DNA from: Kouleothrix aurantiaca
Lineage (GTDB): Bacteria > Chloroflexota > Chloroflexia > Chloroflexales > Roseiflexaceae
Direction of reading: 5' to 3'
Assembly (NCBI GenBank): GCA_001399705.1
Contig: LJCR01000218.1
Location: 1 to 5,124, forward strand
DNA length: 5,124 bases
The notes beneath the pieces are model-generated. The model worked only from the letters and a program-made list of their open reading frames with translations, searched no databases and was not told the origin of the DNA. Below are positions 1-4,988 of the stretch, one piece after another; positions within the stretch are counted from its first letter, which is position 1, and every line of letters starts with the position of its first letter. The position numbers and the translations under genes were made by a program.

Positions 1-1279
1 CCTGCTGATAGTGCTGCTTGACGGCCACGCGCTGCTTCAGATCTCGGAGGTCGATCGGTCTGACGTCCGGCTCCGGCGGCCACTGAATCAGGCCCGCCCG
101 TGCGCTGAGTAAGCTGCGCGCGTGAGCACCCATTTTCTCCTCGGTGGTGAAAAAGGTCTGAATCTCGCGCGCGCTCTCTCCAAAGCGTCCTTTGCCGAGC
201 GACAGCATCGTAATCAAACCGTCCTGCACAATGGGGATGGTGTTGGTACAGGCATTTTGGATAAACCAGCTTCCATCGAGCCAGATCTTGTCGAGCAGGC
301 CAAGAACGCCGAGCGAGTTGACCACGTAGGCGGATGCCTGGCCGAGGAGCCAGACCTTGATGTCGGGAACATCTCGCGCGAGCTGGTAGTAGAGCTGCGC
401 GCCATAGAGCCCGCGAACGAGGCGGTGACACGGACTCTGGGCCATGCCGCCAATCATCACGCGGCCCGTGCGCATCGCCATCCAGCGCAAGTCCGGGTCC
501 AGAGCCGCGCGCTGCGCGTTGGCGATTGCCTGGTATGCCAGGCGTTCGAGCGTTGTGGGCGTTGGGCGCACCTGTGTGCTGGTGAACGGGATATAGGCGT
601 GCAGCGGCACGCCGCGGCGAAAGCACGGCGCCAGGCGCTGCTCGTCAAGGCGAGCATTGGCGTTCCAGCTCCACAGCATGCTGTAGATTGGCCAGAAGTT
701 CCCACTGGCCGGGTCGGCATCACGCGGGTATGACGCGACCGTCGCGCGCAGCCAGTCCAGGGTGCGTGTGCGGCTTTCCGGGTCGTCGAAGGCGGCCCAG
801 CCATCAGGATCGGTCAATTCTCGTGCTGCAAAATAAACCTCCAGGCTGTGCGCCCACTGTGGCGCCTCGCCGCGCCAGCGCCCGTACCCGCTTGAGTCAA
901 TCATATAGGGAAGCTGGCGCGTGGCGCGCGAGCAGAACGCCTCTCGCCCGGGGCGCCAGCGCAGCGCCTGGGGGTCGGGGCAGATAAACCCGCCGCGGGC
1001 GGTCTCGACGTAGGGGGTCACATCGTAGTGAAAGGCTGAAAAAATAACGGCGTGCTGGCCGATTACACCAGTCGCCTGGTCGCCCAGGCTGCGGTGCGTC
1101 GCTGACGTGCGCCGCCGCTCCTGGCGCGCTTCGCGGTCTACTGCTCCGCGAACAGCACCGCTCATGTTCCCAGCTAGCCCGATATACGATCCCTGATCCG
1201 GCCGGATGATTCGCGCGTGCTGAAGCGCCGCCCGCTTCTGGCTGCCCATATCGCCTGCCAGGCCAATTTTTGATTCCAT
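1..1279 (-). CDS. TGT/DpdA-like base-exchange enzyme (3' end beyond window)
   Basis: This frame stays open from an ATG at 1279 to the left edge (426 codons seen, stop not reached). It resembles the tRNA-guanine transglycosylase superfamily, whose members swap guanine for a 7-deazaguanine in tRNA or, in the DpdA branch, in DNA. Landmarks in family order are: PYMIDSSGYGRW (residues 124-135), matching the substrate-pocket Asp segment (D127); a Gly-Gly segment VMIGGMA (274-280); VWLLGQAS (309-316), like the LMGVG strand; and KIWLDGSWF (331-339), where D335 sits at the place of the nucleophilic Asp, in the D-x-S-W style of DpdA-like and archaeal enzymes. No Cys-x-Cys-x2-Cys zinc site appears in the 90 residues after D335, unlike tRNA enzymes, so an atypical branch is likely. 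A GGAG lies 11 bases before the ATG. It is the last gene of the cluster within the window, 37 bases after the preceding stop. The family call is by eye; the substrate is unknown. Confidence 0.6.
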   Translation of the reverse strand, partial: MESKIGLAGDMGSQKRAALQHARIIRPDQGSYIGLAGNMSGAVRGAVDREARQERRRTSATHRSLGDQATGVIGQHAVIFSAFHYDVTPYVETARGGFICPDPQALRWRPGREAFCSRATRQLPYMIDSSGYGRWRGEAPQWAHSLEVYFAARELTDPDGWAAFDDPESRTRTLDWLRATVASYPRDADPASGNFWPIYSMLWSWNANARLDEQRLAPCFRRGVPLHAYIPFTSTQVRPTPTTLERLAYQAIANAQRAALDPDLRWMAMRTGRVMIGGMAQSPCHRLVRGLYGAQLYYQLARDVPDIKVWLLGQASAYVVNSLGVLGLLDKIWLDGSWFIQNACTNTIPIVQDGLITMLSLGKGRFGESAREIQTFFTTEEKMGAHARSLLSARAGLIQWPPEPDVRPIDLRDLKQRVAVKQHYQQ

Positions 1280-1284
1280 CGACG

Positions 1285-1317
1285 TTAGTGCTCCGTTGTA
1301 CTGCTCGTTGTCCGCAT
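1285..1317 (-). other. possible 10-codon leader ORF coupling two genes
   Basis: An ATG overlaps the TAA stop of the upstream gene by one base (TAATG) and opens a 10-codon frame, MRTTSSTTEH, that ends with TAA five bases before the ATG at 1279. Its codons span the GGAG (1291-1294) used for that start. Such an arrangement could carry terminating ribosomes to the next gene, but so short an ORF can arise by chance. Confidence 0.2.
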
Positions 1318-2243
1318 TACGACGCCGGCGAGCCCTGCGCGCTTGCCGCGACCAGCTCGTCGAACGCCTGATCAGGCCGCGCCCGCAGCACCCGCGCAGC
1401 CCTGATCAAGGCTGCGTCCTCTACCGCCACCTGCTCCGTATCTGGTTCTGTAAGGCGCCAGGAGCTTCCAGTCCGCTCTACTGGCCAGCCGTAGGCCCGC
1501 AGCACCTCCGCCGCGCTCTCCGCCTCGCTCTCCGCCTCGGGCATGCCCGGGCGTGTGGCCTGGCGCACCATCTGGCGTAGCTTGATCAGCGCGCGCTCGA
1601 CCGCGTCTTGCGGATCGGGGACGTCGGACGTGGCGAACCCTGTCGCGCGATTGCAGAGCCGCCAGTTGCCAAGCGCGCCGATCGTGCGCGTATTCTGCTC
1701 CCACGCCCAGTCGTGAAGCTCGGCCGGCTTGGGCGGCTCGGGCGTCTGAGTCGCTCCCATGCGAATGGCCGCCAGCACCCGACCGCAGTCACGGCACAGG
1801 CTCAGGCCGAGCGCGGCCATCTTGACGACACCTGGCGCCTCGGTCATGACAATCCCGCAGAACGCGACATGGCGCTGCTTCGAGCGGCCGCGCGGTGTGG
1901 GCCGCCAGATGTGCAGCGGCGCTTCCACGCTGCGCGCGCCGCGGTGGTGGCCGAAGACGAGCGGGCTCGGAAGAGTAGGCCACGGCGGGCCGGTCACCGG
2001 CACCGGGTCGAGGCGCAGCGCGCCCGGGAGCCGGGCAAGCTGAGCGACGACGGCGTCGAGCGCGCATGGCTCAGCGATGACGATCGGCGCGGCGCGTACG
2101 AGCGCCTCCCCGGAGAGTGCGAGCAGATCCTGCCGCCGCGAGCGCGCGATCCAGGCGCCGTCGTGGGCTAGCTCCACGCCCCAGTCAAACGATCGAAGTG
2201 TCTCGGCGGCCTGTTCCGGCGTCGCCGGTGGTGTGTTGATCAC
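1317..2243 (-). CDS. unknown protein with two Gly-Trp...Trp modules and a putative His/Cys zinc site
   Basis: I do not recognise the family of this 308-residue protein. It starts at GTG 2243, seven bases after GAGGAAGGA, and ends at TAA. The ends are related to each other: residues 12-55 contain AAETLRSFDWGVELAHDGAW and residues 244-287 contain AAEVLRAYGWPVERTGSSW, each followed by an Ala/Leu-rich helix, so an internal duplication is likely. Single copies of the module occur in neighbouring genes. The middle has H125-x3-C129-G followed by C150-x2-C153 (HVAFCG ... CRDC), a spacing that could bind zinc, as in short zinc proteins of actinobacterial phages. An acidic Glu-Ala-Glu-Ser linker (about 236-243), encoded by a DNA tandem repeat, precedes the second module. 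No signal peptide or membrane segment is visible. It is probably cotranscribed with its neighbours. A nucleic-acid-binding accessory role is a guess. Confidence 0.8.
   Translation of the reverse strand: MINTPPATPEQAAETLRSFDWGVELAHDGAWIARSRRQDLLALSGEALVRAAPIVIAEPCALDAVVAQLARLPGALRLDPVPVTGPPWPTLPSPLVFGHHRGARSVEAPLHIWRPTPRGRSKQRHVAFCGIVMTEAPGVVKMAALGLSLCRDCGRVLAAIRMGATQTPEPPKPAELHDWAWEQNTRTIGALGNWRLCNRATGFATSDVPDPQDAVERALIKLRQMVRQATRPGMPEAESEAESAAEVLRAYGWPVERTGSSWRLTEPDTEQVAVEDAALIRAARVLRARPDQAFDELVAASAQGSPAS
1515..1538 (-). repeat. 2 x 12-bp perfect tandem repeat in a coding linker
   Basis: The 12-base unit gctctccgcctc occurs twice head to tail inside the 308-residue protein gene. On the coding strand it yields the Glu-Ala-Glu-Ser repeat of the acidic linker before the C-terminal module. 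It keeps the frame and probably arose by slippage, so its copy number may vary between relatives. Confidence 0.75.
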
Positions 2244-2250
2244 GACACTG

Positions 2251-2259
2251 TCCTTCCTC
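2251..2259 (-). promoter_or_regulatory. ribosome binding site for the GTG start at 2243
   Basis: GAGGAAGGA on the coding strand lies seven bases before GTG 2243 and decides that start over later codons. Confidence 0.65.
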
Positions 2260-2261
2260 TC

Positions 2262-2348
2262 TCACTGCTCACAGCCTTCACGTCCCAGTCGCGTTGCGAC
2301 AATATCGGCTGTGATTACGGGCTGTTCTTTCTCCAGGACCAGCGCAGC
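2262..2348 (-). other. conserved C-terminal tail in frame beyond a TAG stop
   Basis: Directly after the TAG at 2351-2349 the same frame stays open for 28 codons (AALVLEKEQPVITADIV ... ending RLGREGCEQ) and stops at TGA 2264-2262. It aligns without gaps to the C-terminus of the upstream paralogue after its W289: shared positions include Leu-Val, Lys, Pro, Thr-Arg and Gly-Arg-Glu. If translated by readthrough or suppression the product would be 195 residues and would end 18 bases before the next start, typical of this cluster. With TAG as the stop the gap is 105 bases, the longest here. The tail is therefore former or conditional coding sequence rather than spacer. Confidence 0.7.
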
Positions 2349-2849
2349 CTAGTGCCGGCCTATCAGCCGCGCCAGCGTGCTCAGCGCCACATATGGCGTG
2401 ACGATGCCTATCAGGATCGCCGCCTCGGCCACCCGCAGCCGCTTCGGGCCGCCCGCCAGCTCTGCCCCGGCGGCGCGCCGGTCCTGCGCGCTCGCCAGCG
2501 TGCGCATGGCCAGGCGCAAAGCCGTTTCGTCGACTTCGGCGACCAGGAGCCGCACATCGCCCGCGGCCTGCGGCGGCGCCTGCCCGGCCGCCAGGCACAG
2601 CGTGGGGTAAACGCGCGCGGCCAGTCGCTCCTCGCGCTGCCAGAGCCTGAGGGCCTGCGCCTGCCGCTCCTTGTCCAGCCCGGGAAAGTGGCGGCAGCGC
2701 AGCGCCTTCCCGTGCGCGCCGCAGTTCGCACAGAATGGCCCGCCAGACTCCCCGCGCGCCTTGACCGGCCGTCGATCCAGTCGCTTTACCAGGCCGCCGC
2801 AGACGCAGTATTCACCTGTGGCGACCAGCCCTGGCATCCTGCTGTCCAT
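2349..2849 (-). CDS. short zinc-ribbon paralogue, ended by an in-frame amber codon
   Basis: This 166-residue protein is a paralogue of the gene immediately upstream. It starts at ATG 2849, eight bases after GGAGG, inside the last 38 bases of that gene. Residues C15-x-C17 and C40-x2-C43 form a putative zinc ribbon (YCVCGG ... CANCG). A helical region follows with FPGL (55-58), LWQREERLA (69-77) and AMRTLASAQDRRAA (114-127), then an HTH-like segment RVAEAAILIGIVTP (139-152) and LARLIGRH at the end. From the zinc ribbon onwards roughly half the positions match the longer paralogue by eye; that protein's N-terminal 130 residues are absent. The TAG stop stands where the paralogue has TGG (Trp), and the conserved tail continues in frame downstream. 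The stop may be a nonsense mutation, a regulated readthrough site or a recoded codon. Function unknown; nucleic-acid binding is inferred from the zinc ribbon plus HTH-like layout. Confidence 0.78.
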   Translation of the reverse strand: MDSRMPGLVATGEYCVCGGLVKRLDRRPVKARGESGGPFCANCGAHGKALRCRHFPGLDKERQAQALRLWQREERLAARVYPTLCLAAGQAPPQAAGDVRLLVAEVDETALRLAMRTLASAQDRRAAGAELAGGPKRLRVAEAAILIGIVTPYVALSTLARLIGRH

Positions 2850-3816
2850 CGTCCAATCCTCCGCTTTCGGCGACTGCCTCGCGCCCCACGCGCGTGACCG
2901 CCAGCCGGCGCTCAGCGGACGGGGTTTGCTTCGACCCGACCAGCGTCACCCAGTGGCGGCCGGCCAGGCGCGCCAGCGCCGGCAGCGCGTGCCGCGGCGC
3001 CACAATACCGGCCAGCGTGGCGGCCTCGCGAACGAGCAGGTGGCGACTCACTGCCTGCCCGGCCTCGGCCAGGGCTGCGCGGCGGTCCTGCGCCGTAATC
3101 AGCGTCCGCATCACGCACGCCAGCGCCGTATCAACCACCACCGGCGCGTAGCGCTCGGCCGTCTCGGACTTGCCCGCGAGTAGCAGCAGCGCCTGGTACT
3201 GCTTGCCAGCCAGGTCTTCCTCGCGCTGCCAGCGCCTGAGCGCCGCGTTCAGCTCGGCGCCGGCCAGACCGGGAAATTCGCGCTCTAGCAGCTCGGCATC
3301 GGCCAGGCCGCAGGCACTACACCAGCGCTTTTTGGCATGTTGCGGCCCGGGCTTGCCACCCGGCCAGGTGTGTTTCAGCACCCGCCCGCCACAGCGGCAG
3401 TAGGCAAATGTCGGCGAAATACTTGGTCCAGCTCGGCTCATCTCTTTCCTCTGTCCCGCTGGGTCGATCGAATGCCGCTGCGCACCGCCGGCAAGGTAGG
3501 CTTTCAGCGGCCCGAGATCCGCCCAGATCAGCGCCGGCTGCGGCCGCTTGCCCCGCGGCAGCTCGGCGCGGCCGCCTCCGCCGATCGCCAGGCCGACATA
3601 GCCGAGCGCCCCGCGCTGCCTGCGCGCCTCATACAACGCCCGGTACGCTGCATCGAGCAACGGCGCAAACGGGTTGTCGCGCGACGGCACGCCGAACTGC
3701 GTGTCGGTTGGCCAGCCCTCAAAGGCGCAGTAGCGCTCCCAGAGCAGCGCGGTGAGCGCCTGGTGTTCGGCGATCGTCCGCAGAGCCAGCCGATCGAGCG
3801 CCTCAACCGCGTCCAC
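2812..3816 (-). CDS. unknown zinc-ribbon protein with HTH-like C-terminus
   Basis: This 334-residue protein starts at GTG 3816, five bases after GAGGGGAGG, and ends at TGA. The N-terminal 130 residues are unrecognised, rich in aromatic residues and helix formers, with a Gly-rich stretch GLAIGGGGRAELP (75-87) followed by ALIWADLGPLKAYL. C140-x-C142 and C166-x2-C169 (YCRCGG ... CSACG) form a putative zinc ribbon. Next comes a helical part with FPGL, LRRWQREEDLA and MRTLITAQDRRAA (about 181-248), then an HTH-like segment LLVREAATLAGIVAP (260-274) and a possible wing running from W289 to GREAVA. From the zinc ribbon onwards it is paralogous to the next gene, whose start it overlaps by 38 bases; this points to tandem duplication followed by loss or gain of the N-terminal domain. 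It begins inside the end of the small shifted frame upstream, suggesting coupled translation. DNA binding is plausible but not shown. Confidence 0.82.
   Translation of the reverse strand: MDAVEALDRLALRTIAEHQALTALLWERYCAFEGWPTDTQFGVPSRDNPFAPLLDAAYRALYEARRQRGALGYVGLAIGGGGRAELPRGKRPQPALIWADLGPLKAYLAGGAQRHSIDPAGQRKEMSRAGPSISPTFAYCRCGGRVLKHTWPGGKPGPQHAKKRWCSACGLADAELLEREFPGLAGAELNAALRRWQREEDLAGKQYQALLLLAGKSETAERYAPVVVDTALACVMRTLITAQDRRAALAEAGQAVSRHLLVREAATLAGIVAPRHALPALARLAGRHWVTLVGSKQTPSAERRLAVTRVGREAVAESGGLDDGQQDARAGRHR
2858..2862 (-). promoter_or_regulatory. ribosome binding site for the ATG start at 2849
   Basis: GGAGG eight bases before ATG 2849 lies inside the end of the upstream paralogue. 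It favours this start over the ATG four codons later. Confidence 0.65.
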
Positions 3817-3978
3817 GCGCGCCTCCCCTCGGTCGCCGTGCCGCCGTGGGATGCGGAGCGTCGATCATCGCCAACACGCCGTCCAACGTCTCGGCGCGCC
3901 GTTCTCCGCGCTGCGGATGTATCCCAAGCCAATATTCTCCGCCGTGAGCGATCTGCCAGCCTGTGGTGTTGTGATCAT
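3803..3978 (-). pseudogene. small Gly-Trp...Trp module gene, apparently frameshifted
   Basis: An ATG at 3978 overlaps the stop of the 337-residue gene (ATGA), with GAGAGGA eight bases upstream, but its own frame (MITTPQAGRSLTAENIG...) makes only 37 residues without visible relatives here. One frame over, the same DNA encodes TTGWQIAHGGEYWLGIHP followed by RRAETLDGVLAMIDA, clearly like the module in the neighbouring proteins (W-x8-W and a following helix). That frame runs from a TAG at 3985-3983 to TGA 3803 and overlaps the next gene by 14 bases, but has no ATG, GTG or TTG before the module. One extra base between 3978 and about 3962 would join start and module into a protein of about 58 residues. 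A one-base deletion, a sequencing error, -1 frameshifting or a non-standard start are all possible; no obvious slippery heptamer is present. Confidence 0.5.
3822..3830 (-). promoter_or_regulatory. ribosome binding site for the GTG start at 3816
   Basis: GAGGGGAGG on the coding strand is five bases before GTG 3816 and is one of the strongest such sites in the window. It lies within the end of the small module frame. Confidence 0.65.
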
Positions 3979-4988
3979 GATGCTATCCTCTCAGCGCGCC
4001 GCTTTCGGCGCGCGCGTGACGGCGGCTCCTGCCCGGCCTGCATCGCGCGCGCATCGGCGATGCAGTGCTCCAGGTCGAGCACGCGCGGTGTCTCTCCATA
4101 GGTGGGATGGCTGGCCTCCCAGAACCGCCGGTCGGCGCCGATCTGCCGGAGCGTCCAGCCGTGCTCGCTCAGCCAGACCAGCGGGCGCGCGTAGGCATAC
4201 GCAATGGCCTGGAGCACCTCTTTGCGCGCGCGCCAGTGCGCCGCGGCGATGCGCAGGTCGCGCTCGCGGTGAACCGCCAGCCAGACCTCGCCGGAGCGCT
4301 CGACCGCCCACCCGAGGTGGCCCAGCCGGCGCTCCTGGGCGCCGCCGTCGGCGAAGTCGTTCGGGTCGATCTTCAGCACCCTGAACAGCAGATTGGCGCG
4401 CTGCCCCGGCCAGCTCGTCGCGAACGGCGCCGAGGCGTCGGCGACCTGTCGCCAGGCATAGTTGGTCTGCCGCGCGTCCAGGGCCGGCCGCTGTGGTGTA
4501 ATCCCGGGCCGGTCCTGGCCCATCTGCCAGACCGCCTCGGCGACCCAGCGTCCGGCCTGGGGCGCAAAGAGGTCGTCCGGGTCGGGGACGGCGGCGGGGC
4601 GCCGGCCCGAAGCGATGTCGGCCCAGTCGCCGCGCAGCGCTGCCGCGGCCCAGTCCTCTGCGCGCGCCTGCCCATCAGCGCGTGCGCGCAGAGCGTCCAG
4701 CGCGCGCACGCGCGCCTCGCAGTCGAGGACTATCGCGGCGCTGAGGCAGAGCATCGCGTCGAACGCGGCGGAGGGAGCCGCCTCGGCAAGCCCCGCAAGC
4801 TGCTCGAACGCCGCGCCGGCCGCCGCGAGCGCGTCGCGGATCGTCGTATCGTCGGCGGAACGCTCGATCCAGGCGCGGCCGGCAGCGCACGCAAGCGCGG
4901 TCGCCGCGATCTGGCGCGCGCCGATGTCCTCGCCGGCCCCGTCGAGCAGCACGTGGTAGCTGTCCAGATCAATCATTTGTGTTGTCAC
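3975..4988 (-). CDS. unknown protein with two C-terminal Gly-Trp...Trp modules and basic tail
   Basis: I do not recognise this protein, 337 residues from the preferred GTG 4988, which follows GAGGAGG by five bases; the ATG four codons later is less well spaced. The N-terminal 110 residues are Ala-rich and predicted helical (IAATALACAAGRAW, FDAMLCLSAAIVLDCEARVRAL). A middle part has several Trp residues and DPDDLFAPQAGRWVAEAVW (about 136-154). Residues 223-262 (GHLGWAVERSGEVWLAVH plus a helix) and, less clearly, 274-316 (EHGWTLRQIG ... FWEASHP plus a helix) are copies of the module also found in two other genes here. The C-terminus is strongly basic, RARRKRRAER (325-334), which would suit nucleic-acid contact. 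The stop overlaps the ATG of the small gene (ATGA). The frame is also open upstream of 4988 to the window edge, so a longer protein cannot be excluded. Confidence 0.8.
   Translation of the reverse strand: MTTQMIDLDSYHVLLDGAGEDIGARQIAATALACAAGRAWIERSADDTTIRDALAAAGAAFEQLAGLAEAAPSAAFDAMLCLSAAIVLDCEARVRALDALRARADGQARAEDWAAAALRGDWADIASGRRPAAVPDPDDLFAPQAGRWVAEAVWQMGQDRPGITPQRPALDARQTNYAWRQVADASAPFATSWPGQRANLLFRVLKIDPNDFADGGAQERRLGHLGWAVERSGEVWLAVHRERDLRIAAAHWRARKEVLQAIAYAYARPLVWLSEHGWTLRQIGADRRFWEASHPTYGETPRVLDLEHCIADARAMQAGQEPPSRARRKRRAERIAS
3994..4013 (-). other. 8-bp GC stem-loop just before the 3978 start
   Basis: An uninterrupted 8-bp stem (gcgcgccg / cggcgcgc) closes a four-base loop at the 3' end of the 337-residue gene, immediately before the GAGAGGA that precedes ATG 3978. 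No T-run follows, so it is not a standard terminator. It could affect reinitiation, or simply reflect Arg/Ala-rich coding. Confidence 0.4.

Noticed and set aside
122..733. 203-residue plus-strand frame
   Set aside because: It is antisense to the TGT/DpdA-like gene, whose frame has recognisable motifs and a start with a binding site. The plus-strand protein has no recognisable features; GC-rich codons leave such mirror frames open.
1608..2171. 187-residue plus-strand frame
   Set aside because: It is antisense to the 308-residue gene and rich in Arg/Ala/Gly with low-complexity GRLGRLGRL, typical of a shadow in GC-rich DNA.
2244..2348. Intergenic promoter or spacer RNA region
   Set aside because: The stretch is explained by the in-frame homologous tail after the TAG plus a ribosome binding site; no -10/-35 pair was convincing.
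2278..2598. 106-residue minus-strand frame overlapping the end of the short zinc-ribbon gene
   Set aside because: Its Gly/Arg/Ala-rich product has no similarity to the paralogue, whereas the other frame does on both sides of the TAG.
2352..2897. 181-residue plus-strand frame
   Set aside because: It is antisense to the short zinc-ribbon gene. The minus-strand frame is supported by homology to its neighbour; this one is not.
3528..3932. 134-residue minus-strand frame
   Set aside because: It lies mostly inside the 334-residue gene in another frame, is Arg-rich and lacks the module or zinc motifs. The short region before that gene is better explained by the module frame.
3994..4013. Rho-independent terminator
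   Set aside because: The stem is strong but no run of T follows on the minus strand, and the next gene starts within 20 bases.
3337..4101. 254-residue plus-strand frame crossing three genes
   Set aside because: It spans gene boundaries of the minus-strand operon and has an Arg/Ala/Pro-rich composition without domains. The minus-strand genes have binding sites and paralogy.
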